From NCBI GenBank assembly GCA_041687755.1, contig JBDNJM010000040.1, positions 1 through 64,000 of the forward strand: DNA of 64,000 nucleotides. The letters run 5' to 3'. Below the pieces are notes generated by a model. It was not told the origin of the DNA and did no database searches. It saw only the letters and a list, made by a program, of their open reading frames with translations. The stretch comes from JBDNJM01 sp041687755. Its GTDB lineage: Bacteria; Planctomycetota; UBA1135; GCA-002686595. This document shows positions 1-8,148 of the stretch, one piece after another. Made by a program: the position numbers and the translations under genes. Every line of letters starts with the position of its first letter. The first letter of the stretch is position 1.

Positions 1-278
1 GAGGCGGCCATTGGACCTGTGTTTCGCGGCTCGGAGGCGCTCGGCGCGCGCGGCTCCGAACAGACTTGGGCTCGAAACCGGTCCGGATCACCTCGCAGAT
101 CGGGCGCCGGGGGTCAGCCGGGGCTCGACGCTGGATTTAGGGCTAGGGTGAGCGCGGTTGCTGACATTGGGTTCGTGATCGGACGATGCGCGCGACCGAC
201 CCGTTCCACGCTATGCGACGCTCAGAGCCTTGGTGATCCCTGGGCCTTCCTAGTCGCTCAGCGCCAGTCCGGGGACGT

Positions 279-3200
279 TTAGGGCTGGCGCTCGTAGGCG
301 CCGAGATCCACGAATTGCCCCGCTGCATTGGCGACGCCCGTGTTCGGCGCGCCGGGGAGGTTGACGACGCGCGTGGCCCCTACCAAGTCGAGCGGCGTCT
401 TTTCCGCGACGCTGCCATCCATGTCCTGGTCCGTCACGTCGGGGAACAAGAAGCCCGAGTTCCCGCGGTCCAGGCAGGCCGACCCGGCGCCGAGCCGCAG
501 GTCCTCGTCGCCGGTGCGCGGTACGCCGTCGGGGCCGACGGGATCGATAAACCCGGGCGCGACCTCGTCGCTCTGGTTGCCGTCCAGCGACCCGTCCCAG
601 CCCTGAATGGAGCAGGAGTAGGATTCGACCTGCCCGCCGCTGAGCTGCAGGGCCATACCGCTCTCCGGCTGCAGCTGCGCGTTGTCCCACAGGATCGTGT
701 TCCACATCTGCAGCTCCGCGCCGGGCTCTGCCCAAATGCCGCCGCCGACCGCGTCGCTGGTGTTGCCGGCGATGGTGCACGAGGCGAGCCGTGTCGAAGC
801 GCCCTCCAGGTAGAGCGCGCCCCCGGTGAACGTCGCGCGGTTGCCCGCGAACAACCCGTTCACGATGTCCGGCCCGAGCCCGGTGCCGCCCGTCGTGAAG
901 ATTGCGCCGCCCTTGAGCGCCTCGTTCCCGCGGAATTCCGTGTCCATCACGACCAGCGTGCTGCCGATGTCGGCGTAGATCGCGCCGCCCTCGAAGGCAC
1001 CGTTCGTCGTGAACAAGCAGCTCGCGACAAGCGGCGCAGCGATCGCGTAAATTCCGCCTCCGTTGTGCCCGCCGTAGTTCTGGTCGAAGTGGCAGTTGCG
1101 GACCGTCGGCGAGCCCAGGGCGTACAGCCCGCCGCCCTGGCAGGCCGCGAAGTAGACCGCCCAGATGTCGCAGTCGCCGGTCCGGTTGGCGTTGCCCCCG
1201 CGAATCGTGAACCCGTCGAGCACGCCGCTGCGGTCCACCGGTTGGTCGGCGCGCACGACGCTCCAGGCGTTGTCGAGGCGGTCCCCGGTCGTCTCATCAT
1301 CGCCTCCCAGATCGCCTGAGAGGATCGTCTCGAAGACCCCGGGGCTGCGCTGGGACAGCTGCGTCTCAACGCCCGAAAAGCCACCGTAGATCCCGACCCG
1401 CGGGCGCATCGGGAAGTGCGCCTCCCGCAGGAGCGTCCCCTGGTCCGGCAAGTACTGCCCTTGGGCCACCCACACCTGACTGTCGATCGGAGCCAGCTGC
1501 AGCGCGAGCCGCAGATCGCTGTAGGCGTCGGTCCAGCTGCTCCCGTTGTTCGCTCCCAGGGCCTGGGCGTTTACGTACACGACCGTCGTGCACTCGTCCG
1601 GCGTGCCGTCTCCATCGAAATCGAGGCTGAAGCCGGAGGCGATGTCGCACTCGTCCGGGATCCCGTTGCCGTTGCAGTCGAACGAGGTCCCGTCGTCCAG
1701 GTCGCAGGCGTCCTGCACGCCGTTGCCGTTGCAGTCCAGATCCCCCTCGAGGGCGATGCAGGTCTCCTTCTCGAAGCTCAGAGCAACCGCGTTGCTGACG
1801 TCCACAACCGGGGCGCCGAAGGTGCCGACGTCGATCGTGACGAACGCGTAGTGCAGCTGCCACTCGAGCAGACCCACCTGCAGCTCTGGACCGAGCGCGA
1901 TCTGGGCCTGGGCCCGCCCCGCGGCGTCGAGCACGCCCTTGAAGGCGACTAGCTCCGGCCGATCTCCGAGGCTGTAGATGGTGTAGCCGTCCACGTTGAT
2001 CGGGACGATGCCCGCAGGCAGGGGCACGCCGGGCTCGGTGCCGCTGCGCGTGCCGGCCAGCACGTAGGCGAAGCCGGCCGAGTCCGCGCCGGCATCCAGG
2101 GAGAGCACCGCGGTGCCGCCCGTCTCGAGCGGCAGCACGTGCCGGTCGCTGGTCAGCGACAGGCGCGCGCCCGAAACCACCGAGGCTCGGCCTGCGGACG
2201 TCAACGTCGTGCGCGTCTCTGACACAACGAAGTCCGTGAAGCCGTCCTTGTTCAAGTCACCGACCTCGCCGACCGTGGCGCCCAGGGTGCCCTCGGTCTC
2301 GGCCGTGAAGCGCAGCAGCTCCGTGCCGTTCGCGCCGGACAGCACCAGCGCGCGTGGAAGTTCGGTCATGCTGGCCCCGGCCGTCGCGCCGACGACCAGA
2401 TCCGGCGTGCCGTCCGCGTCGAGATCCCCCGCCGAACCCACCGCCGCCCCGAACCGCAGCTGGGGCGCCTCGGCCGACACCTCTAGCAGGACGAGGTTCT
2501 GCCCCAGCCCCACGGCGGCGCCTGAGAGCACTCGCACGCGGCCCGAATCGGGCACGGAGCCCGCGCGCGATGCTGTGCCCGGCTCGCCCAGCGCGAGGTC
2601 CGCGACACCGTCGCCGTTCAGGTCGGGAATCCGCGCCAGCGCGAAGCCCGTCTCATCGCCCTCGAGGTCGCCTGCGACCTCCAGCAGCGTCGCGAAGGTG
2701 CCGCCCGAAATTGCGCGCACAAGGCCCCCGACCGGCGCGTAGGGCGCGCCGACGGCGAAGTCGCCGACGCCGTCCCCGTCCAGGTCCCCGCAGGCCACCA
2801 GCGCGGCCCCGAAGCTTTCGGGTCCGGTCCAGGTCTGCAACACCTGGCTGGCGGTCCCGAGGGTTCCGGTAAAGCTTTCCAGCAACCAAGCCCCCGAGAC
2901 GGCGCGAACGCTGTCGCCAAACTCGGTCGAGACCAACAGCTCTGCGAATCCGTCACCGTCGAGGTCGCCGGGCCCGCACATGCGATAGCCGAGACCGAGG
3001 TCCTCCAGCTCGCCTTGCAGCGATGCCCACACCTGTCCGTCGCCGCCGAAGACGCGCACGAGCCCCGCGTCGTTGCCGCCGCCGTCGTCGCCGGGCGATC
3101 CCACCGCGAACTCCGACGCGCCGTCGCCGTCGAGGTCCCCAATCACGGCCAGCGAGGCTCCGAAGCGCGTGCTCGCCGCCACTCCGGCGGGATCGCCCTC

Positions 3201-3482
3201 GGCCTCGAAGACCGCGCGACCGGTTGCGCCGGAGATGATCTGCACGCGCCCGCTGCTGCGGCTGTACTCGGCCGGCGACGCCAGCAGGAAGTCGGCGAAG
3301 CCATCGCCGTCAAAGTCCTCGTAGGCCGCGACCGCCGCGCCGGTTCGGTCGAGGAACGAATCACCCTCGAGCGTGTAAATCACTCGCTGGTCGGGGGCCT
3401 GGGCGTGGGCGGCCCCGCAAGGCCCGGTAATGACGGCCCCGCAGGGCGCGGCAAGAATGATCAAGAGCGCTTGGATCCTCAT
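279..3482 (-). CDS. Secreted FG-GAP / parallel beta-helix repeat protein
   Basis: Large exported protein of about 1067 aa. The start is taken at the ATG whose first residues (MRIQALLIIL) form a signal peptide ending near AHAQ; an upstream in-frame extension is Arg-rich and looks non-coding. Residues ~35-480 carry repeated FG-GAP / integrin-alpha-like units with Asp-rich loops of the D(L/F)DGDG type. A beta-sandwich-like stretch follows, then Asp/Cys calcium-type motifs (CNGNG, DECD) near 590-640. The C-terminal ~400 aa contain GGAIY/GGGLY repeats typical of right-handed beta-helix (polymorphic outer-membrane protein type) surface proteins, ending LGAYERQP. The start overlaps the stop of the upstream hydrolase by 4 nt (ATGA), so the two are probably translationally coupled. 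A surface or extracellular adhesive or binding role is inferred; no enzyme motif is visible. Confidence 0.85.
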   Translation of the reverse strand: MRIQALLIILAAPCGAVITGPCGAAHAQAPDQRVIYTLEGDSFLDRTGAAVAAYEDFDGDGFADFLLASPAEYSRSSGRVQIISGATGRAVFEAEGDPAGVAASTRFGASLAVIGDLDGDGASEFAVGSPGDDGGGNDAGLVRVFGGDGQVWASLQGELEDLGLGYRMCGPGDLDGDGFAELLVSTEFGDSVRAVSGAWLLESFTGTLGTASQVLQTWTGPESFGAALVACGDLDGDGVGDFAVGAPYAPVGGLVRAISGGTFATLLEVAGDLEGDETGFALARIPDLNGDGVADLALGEPGTASRAGSVPDSGRVRVLSGAAVGLGQNLVLLEVSAEAPQLRFGAAVGSAGDLDADGTPDLVVGATAGASMTELPRALVLSGANGTELLRFTAETEGTLGATVGEVGDLNKDGFTDFVVSETRTTLTSAGRASVVSGARLSLTSDRHVLPLETGGTAVLSLDAGADSAGFAYVLAGTRSGTEPGVPLPAGIVPINVDGYTIYSLGDRPELVAFKGVLDAAGRAQAQIALGPELQVGLLEWQLHYAFVTIDVGTFGAPVVDVSNAVALSFEKETCIALEGDLDCNGNGVQDACDLDDGTSFDCNGNGIPDECDIASGFSLDFDGDGTPDECTTVVYVNAQALGANNGSSWTDAYSDLRLALQLAPIDSQVWVAQGQYLPDQGTLLREAHFPMRPRVGIYGGFSGVETQLSQRSPGVFETILSGDLGGDDETTGDRLDNAWSVVRADQPVDRSGVLDGFTIRGGNANRTGDCDIWAVYFAACQGGGLYALGSPTVRNCHFDQNYGGHNGGGIYAIAAPLVASCLFTTNGAFEGGAIYADIGSTLVVMDTEFRGNEALKGGAIFTTGGTGLGPDIVNGLFAGNRATFTGGALYLEGASTRLASCTIAGNTSDAVGGGIWAEPGAELQMWNTILWDNAQLQPESGMALQLSGGQVESYSCSIQGWDGSLDGNQSDEVAPGFIDPVGPDGVPRTGDEDLRLGAGSACLDRGNSGFLFPDVTDQDMDGSVAEKTPLDLVGATRVVNLPGAPNTGVANAAGQFVDLGAYERQP

Positions 3483-4768
3483 TGGTACAGCTGGCTCCAA
3501 ACGTTGCTCGCCTCGCAGTTCGTCAGGTCCACCGCGTGCAGCAGTCGGCGCTGGCCCACGAGCCCTGCAGCCGCGGGAGCGACCAGCACGGCAATGCCAG
3601 CGGCGTTCGCGGTCGCCGTGCCGAGCGTCGCGAAGTCCACGATCTCGCCCAGCAGCTCGGGACACCCGCCGATCGGAAAATTGCCAGCCTGGGTGCCGCT
3701 AAAGAACGTCACCGGCGCGCCCGGCAGGGCGCCATAGGCCGAGTAGGTCACGTCGCCGCCCGCTTGCCCCACCGCGGGCGTCAGGTACAGGCCACCCCAG
3801 GTGTCGGACATCTGCTCCGCCGCCCACAGCACGATCTGCCCGGATGGCTCTTCGTAGACGTCCTTGTCGATGCGGCGTGAGCGCTCGAACGCGTCGCGAT
3901 CGCCGGTGGCCCGCGCATTCTCCTCCATCGCGTCCCACATCAGATCCATGAACAGACCGGAGTGCACGTCCGTGTTCGTGTCGCACACGTCCGCGTGGCT
4001 CTCCGAGCCCACGATCCCGATCGGTGGCGTGCTCGTGCGCCCGTACTGGCGCGGATTCAGCATCCACCAGATCGGCGAGTCCAGCAGCCGCTGGCTCTCC
4101 GTGGATTCCGCGAAGGCCTGGCCGGGGAAGAAGAACACGCCCAGCGTCGTGGCCCAGTTGTCGACGTTCTCGCTGAAGCAGTTCAGCGACGAGGTCGTGA
4201 TCCGGATCGAGAGCCACTGGGGGTAACTCGACTGCTGCAGCACGGGGTCGCTGGAGGTCGGCTGGGCCAGGTCGTACTCCAGGGCGATCGAGTACGCGGC
4301 GATGCCGCCGAACGAGCGACCGACGAGCAGCACGCGCTCCGGATCCAGGTTGTACTCGGCGGCGTTGGCGCGCAGGAACTGGATGCACAGGGCCCCGGAC
4401 CGCGCCGAGTCGCGGAACTGCTCCCCCGGACCGACCACGGGCAAGTTGGGCTGAGCGGCCACCATCCCCGCCGAGCTCGCGACGAACGTCTGCGTGTCGT
4501 AGTCCAGCTCGCCCGGACCAAACTTGTTCGAGTTCCCGCCGCGCAGCATGACCTGCAGCGGCAGCGGCCGCGCCTCAAAGCCCATCGAGAGCGGACCGCT
4601 GCCCGCTGGGTACACGAGGTTCAGGAGCGTCTCGTCGTAGTCGGGGTCGCTGGGCTGCCGGGCCGCGTCGTAGTTGACCTGGACGACGAGGGGCGACTGT
4701 TGAGCAGGACCTGAAGAGCCAACGGCCGGGGAAGCGAGTGCGAGCAGCGCGGCGGCGATCGAAAGCAT
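3479..4768 (-). CDS. Secreted alpha/beta-hydrolase-like protein
   Basis: A 429-aa protein with an N-terminal signal peptide (MLSIAAALLALASPAVGSS). Around residue 150 it has a nucleophile elbow GRSFGG, the G-x-S-x-G signature of serine alpha/beta hydrolases, preceded by an R-V-L-L-V-G strand; an SESHAD stretch further on may supply the catalytic acid/His region. The C-terminal ~80 aa (AG..P.GGCP ... DLTNCEASN ... LYQ) resemble the tail of the HAF-repeat protein at 48333 and look like a lineage-specific secreted-protein domain. It is first of a two-gene unit with the FG-GAP protein (ATGA overlap). Substrate unknown; an extracellular esterase or peptidase is inferred. Confidence 0.75.
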   Translation of the reverse strand: MLSIAAALLALASPAVGSSGPAQQSPLVVQVNYDAARQPSDPDYDETLLNLVYPAGSGPLSMGFEARPLPLQVMLRGGNSNKFGPGELDYDTQTFVASSAGMVAAQPNLPVVGPGEQFRDSARSGALCIQFLRANAAEYNLDPERVLLVGRSFGGIAAYSIALEYDLAQPTSSDPVLQQSSYPQWLSIRITTSSLNCFSENVDNWATTLGVFFFPGQAFAESTESQRLLDSPIWWMLNPRQYGRTSTPPIGIVGSESHADVCDTNTDVHSGLFMDLMWDAMEENARATGDRDAFERSRRIDKDVYEEPSGQIVLWAAEQMSDTWGGLYLTPAVGQAGGDVTYSAYGALPGAPVTFFSGTQAGNFPIGGCPELLGEIVDFATLGTATANAAGIAVLVAPAAAGLVGQRRLLHAVDLTNCEASNVWSQLYQ

Positions 4769-4983
4769 GAACGAGGGCTCCGGGGGAGGACGCGAACGAG
4801 AGGGCCTTTAGCCTAGCTTGCGTCGACGCGGCCGATCGAGGATCTTGGCGCACCTCCCCCCCCCCACGGCGCCCAGGGCCTGCTTGCCGATGCCCCAGCG
4901 ACCCCCAGGCTTTCCACCGGACCCCCCGCTAGCGATCCCGCGCCCCGGAATCGCGACCTCCGGGTTTCACCGCAATAGCTCCC

Positions 4984-5340
4984 ATGGGCACCCGAGTCGT
5001 TTTCGTCCCGGCCCCGCGACTTCCCGCGCCGGCTCCCGCGCCCGTTCCGCCGGGCTTCCGCGGCAAGTTGCCCGAGCCGCCATTCGATCCGGAGGTCGCC
5101 CGAGCAGCGTCTCCCGAGCCGGCGCGCGTGGACGGGGCGCGCCTGGCGGCGAACCTGGCCCAAACGATCGCGGACCTCGAGGCCGAGGGCCTCGAGGTCC
5201 GCCAAGTCTTGCCGATCAGCTCGGGAGCCCACGGCGCGCTGCACGCGCTGCACAAGGACTACCAGGGGCAGTACTCCGCCGGCTACGGCGCCGGGTACGG
5301 GTACAGCTTCACCGAGGGCGTGCTGGTCGTCGCGGGCTGA
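4984..5340 (+). CDS. Small Pro/Ala-rich hypothetical protein
   Basis: A 118-aa reading frame starting at ATG with no recognisable family. The first ~45 residues are Pro/Ala-rich; the middle (LAANLAQTIADLEAEGLEVRQVLPISSG) looks like a folded alpha/beta unit; the tail has Tyr/Gly repeats (GYGAGYGYSF) followed by EGVLVVAG. Similar tails occur in small DUF-type proteins that sense or present a ligand, but I cannot name the family. It stands alone between two minus-strand genes. A run of ten C lies upstream at 4856-4865. Codon-position GC bias supports coding. Confidence 0.55.
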   Translation: MGTRVVFVPAPRLPAPAPAPVPPGFRGKLPEPPFDPEVARAASPEPARVDGARLAANLAQTIADLEAEGLEVRQVLPISSGAHGALHALHKDYQGQYSAGYGAGYGYSFTEGVLVVAG

Positions 5341-5408
5341 TCAGCGCCCGGATTTAGGTGCACCGGGTGCTGGTTGGTCGGTTCGCAGGAGCGCGCTCCC
5401 GCGGCCGC

Positions 5409-5948
5409 TCAGCCTTTTTCGGTCTCCCAGACCTCGGCTCCGAAGAAGTCCCAGGGCAGGCGCCCCTCGTCGCAGTGCTCGTCCGTCGAGAACTGCACGT
5501 CCACGAAGTACACGATTACGCTGGGCGTCGCCGCGCGCAGGTTGCGCACGCCGTGGGCCACGCCCGGGGGAATCCGCACGAGGAACGAACGGGTGTCGCC
5601 CATCACGATGCGCTGCACGACCCCTTGGGTCGGGCTGCCTTCGCGCACGTCCGCGACCACGACGAGGCACTTGTCGCCGGGCGGCACGAACCACACGTCG
5701 GTCTGGCGCTTGTGCAGGTGGAACGCCTTGATCGCCTGGGGCTCCATCACGGAGTAGTTGACCTGGCGCACCTCGAACCCCTCGAGGCCCTGGAGCTTGC
5801 CCGAGTCGAGCCGGCCCAGCTCGGTCATGGCTCCACCGTCGTCGTTGAAGCGCTTCAGCTCGACGATTTCGAGGCCCTCGATGCGGGGCTTGGCGGAGTA
5901 GTCCTGGAGGCCGTAGGCGGCGCTTGCTTCGTCGGTGAACTTCGGCAT
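5409..5948 (-). CDS. RmlC-like cupin (dTDP-4-dehydrorhamnose 3,5-epimerase family)
   Basis: A 179-aa cupin resembling dTDP-sugar 3,5-epimerases. Visible family features are QVNYS, then KAFHLHK in the place of the RmlC RGLHYQ strand that carries the catalytic His, the REGSPTQG stretch, IPPGVAHG (RmlC P.G.AHG) and a VYFVD strand before the C-terminal PWDFFG. The usual ~180-residue length fits. The protein would act in deoxysugar-nucleotide synthesis or on a related sugar; no rmlA/B/D gene is nearby, so the exact substrate is uncertain. The ATG is preceded on the coding strand by nine consecutive C plus one A, with no Shine-Dalgarno sequence. Confidence 0.75.
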   Translation of the reverse strand: MPKFTDEASAAYGLQDYSAKPRIEGLEIVELKRFNDDGGAMTELGRLDSGKLQGLEGFEVRQVNYSVMEPQAIKAFHLHKRQTDVWFVPPGDKCLVVVADVREGSPTQGVVQRIVMGDTRSFLVRIPPGVAHGVRNLRAATPSVIVYFVDVQFSTDEHCDEGRLPWDFFGAEVWETEKG

Positions 5949-6292
5949 TGGGGGGGGGAGAGTTCGGTCGTCGGCGCCCGGGAGCTGGAGGGGATCCCGG
6001 GGTCTGGGGAAGATAGAGCGATTTGAAGCGCAGCGGCCGGGGAGGTAGCGGCGGTCGGGACAGGGATCGCGGCTGGAGAGCTTCCCCGCTCGCGCGGGGC
6101 TGCGCAAGCTCTCAGGGCCCTCTACGGCCTCTCACAGAGCGCGAATCCTCGCGTCTGGCGCAGTCCGTAAGCGCTCTGTCCGCCCCAGAGGCGCCGAACG
6201 ATGGGCCAATCAGTACTGCAGCGCCGCCAGCCGATGGGCCCCAAGGGCCCTGGGAGCAGTTCGCCCTGGCGGCGCCGAGACCTCACGGCCTG
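5949..6292. other. Intergenic region without clear gene
   Basis: These 344 bases separate the cupin gene from the gene ending at 6293. Apart from the G9 run at 5950-5958 (C9 on the coding strand of the cupin gene) and GC-rich partial palindromes around 6080-6180, I see no convincing coding frame, RNA gene or repeat. Confidence 0.5.
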
Positions 6293-7123
6293 TCACCGTC
6301 GTTTGCCCCTAGGAGGTCCGCCCCGCCCGCCGCCGCCGGCCTGGGGACGCTCTTCGTCCTCCTCGGTAAAGCCCTGGCTCCGGCCGGGACCCGCACCCGC
6401 TCCCATCTTCACCAGCCGGCAGGGCCGCACGGGGTCGCCAACGATGGCCGAGTAGCGCGCTGAGGAACCGGGAGCGAGCTCGCGACCGCGACGGCCCGCC
6501 TGCACCGCCATGATCTCGTACTCCTCGTCGGTGGTGTGCACCAGGCTGCGCTCCACCATCCGCCGCAGGGCCTCCGCGATCAGCTCCTCGGCCTTCGCGG
6601 TGTCCGCGACCAGGGGCTTGGCCTTCGGCGCCGCGAGCCCGTAGAGCTTGCGGTGCAGGGCCGGGAAGGCCAGCGGGTCGCTGACGACGCTGACGAACCA
6701 AAGGTGGTCGCACTCGACGTGTTCGAGCTCGGCCAGGGCACGCGTTTCGATCTTCGGCAGCTCGATGCCGATGCGCTCTTGCACGGCGAGACGCGCCCGC
6801 TCGAGCTCGCTCGCCTCCGCGCCCGCCAGCGTCACGGCCTGCACGCGGCGGTCCATGACGAGCCGCTCGAACAGCAGCAGCGGCAGCTCGGCGACGCCGA
6901 CGCCGACGTACAGGCTGGCGCCGCCGGGTTTGAGCTCTTCGGCGAAGTCGGCTGCGAACAGCAGAGCCGCATCCCGCTGGGCTGCGACCTGTTCAGGTCC
7001 GAAGAAGCCCTGGGACGGGCCCTCGACGTACAGGCGCTCGAGCGCTGCCCAGTCCAGCTCGGACTCGAACTCGGCGTAGGCCGCGGCGAAACGCGCGACC
7101 GGTTCAGAATCGGGGTCGGTCAA
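6293..7123 (-). CDS. Hypothetical protein with Rossmann-like segment
   Basis: A 276-aa protein with no family I can name. The start chosen is a TTG at 7123-7121 that overlaps the stop of the aldo/keto reductase (TTGA, 4 nt), giving an N-terminus (M)TDPDSEPVARF that begins cleanly with helices. A glycine-containing strand-turn (LYVGVGVAELPLLL) followed by AVTLAGAE, and a later HLWFVSVVSDP strand, suggest a nucleotide- or SAM-binding fold resembling a class I methyltransferase, but the canonical acidic ligand motif is not obvious. The C-terminus is Gly/Arg-rich and probably disordered. It is the last gene of the sulfatase-like / aldo-keto reductase operon. Confidence 0.65.
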   Translation of the reverse strand: MTDPDSEPVARFAAAYAEFESELDWAALERLYVEGPSQGFFGPEQVAAQRDAALLFAADFAEELKPGGASLYVGVGVAELPLLLFERLVMDRRVQAVTLAGAEASELERARLAVQERIGIELPKIETRALAELEHVECDHLWFVSVVSDPLAFPALHRKLYGLAAPKAKPLVADTAKAEELIAEALRRMVERSLVHTTDEEYEIMAVQAGRRGRELAPGSSARYSAIVGDPVRPCRLVKMGAGAGPGRSQGFTEEDEERPQAGGGGRGGPPRGKRR

Positions 7124-8148
7124 TCGGAGAGTCCTAGGTTCAGCGCGCCAAAAGCGGCGTCGATCGATGCACATTCCGCCGCGGTCAGAGTGACCTCGGC
7201 GGCCGCCGCGTTCTCAGCCACCTGGGCCGCGTCGCGGCAGCCCGCGATGACCGAGGTGACGCCCGGTTGAGCGAGGGTCCAGGCCAAGACGGCCTGGGCC
7301 GGCGTCACGCCATGGGCCGCGGCAACGGGCCGCACGCTGGCGTCGATGCAGGCGTTGATCGCGGCGCGGGCCTCCGGCTGGAAGCTCCCGCGACCCGCCC
7401 GTGCGTCGCCCTCGTCGAAGCGATGGTCCGCGCCGATCTTGCCGGAGAGCAGGCCCTGCTCGAGCGGTGAGTAGATCAGCGTGCCGACCTGGTGCTCGCG
7501 CACCCACGGCAGCACGTCACGCTCGATTTTGCGGTGCACGAGGCTGTAGCGCGGCTGGGTGCTGGCCAGGGGGATGTCACCCAGGGCCGCCTGGGCCTCG
7601 GCGAGCTGGTCGGGTCCGTAGTTGGAGACCCCGATCTCGCGCACCTTGCCCTCGGAGCGCAGCTCGGCCAGGGCGCCCATCGTGTCGGAGATCGGCGTGG
7701 TCGAGTCCGGCCAGTGGATCTGCAGCAGGTCGAGCCGCTCGACACCGAGCCGGGCGAGGCTGCGCTCGCACTCGAGCCGCACGGAGTCCGGCCTCGAGTT
7801 GCGGTAGACGCGCGTCGTGCGCCCGTAGGGCCCGGGGCCCTCGAACGCGAGCTCGCCGCGTTCTGCGGGATCGTCCCAGCGCAGCCCGGCCTTGCTCAGG
7901 ATCAGGTGTTCGTGCGCGGCCCCATCCAGGGCCACGCCGACGAGGCGCTCCGAGTGGCCGTAGCCGTAGATCGGCGCCGTGTCGATGGCGACCATCCCGT
8001 GCTCTCGTGCTGCGCGCAGGGAGTCGATCGCCGCGGCATCGCGCGTCGCCCCCCAGTAGCGGCCACCGATCGCCCAGGCCCCGTAGACCACGAGCGGCAG
8101 CTCGAGCGAGGTCCGGCCGAGCGGCCGGGTCGGCAGGGTCTTCGTCAT
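7120..8148 (-). CDS. Aldo/keto reductase
   Basis: A 342-aa NAD(P)H-dependent aldo/keto reductase. Residues near 55-62 show DTAPIYGYGHSE with the catalytic Asp and Tyr; the Lys lies in LSKAG and the His in LQIHWPD, completing the D-Y-K-H tetrad. GVSNYGP and the C-terminal cofactor loop (SVIAGCRDAAQVAENAAA) are also typical. Length matches the family. The ATG overlaps the stop of the upstream sulfatase-like lipoprotein gene by 4 nt (ATGA), and its own stop overlaps the next gene's TTG start, so three genes are probably co-translated. A cytosolic sugar or aldehyde reductase is inferred. Confidence 0.9.
   Translation of the reverse strand: MTKTLPTRPLGRTSLELPLVVYGAWAIGGRYWGATRDAAAIDSLRAAREHGMVAIDTAPIYGYGHSERLVGVALDGAAHEHLILSKAGLRWDDPAERGELAFEGPGPYGRTTRVYRNSRPDSVRLECERSLARLGVERLDLLQIHWPDSTTPISDTMGALAELRSEGKVREIGVSNYGPDQLAEAQAALGDIPLASTQPRYSLVHRKIERDVLPWVREHQVGTLIYSPLEQGLLSGKIGADHRFDEGDARAGRGSFQPEARAAINACIDASVRPVAAAHGVTPAQAVLAWTLAQPGVTSVIAGCRDAAQVAENAAAAEVTLTAAECASIDAAFGALNLGLSD

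Noticed and set aside
19..282. Open frame at the left edge on the plus strand
   Set aside because: Arg/Gly/Ser-rich composition and no start context; looks like a shadow in GC-rich spacer.
6080..6190. Possible CRISPR or short tandem repeat
   Set aside because: Partial GC-rich similarity only; no regular spacing or repeated unit. No CRISPR array was seen anywhere in the window.
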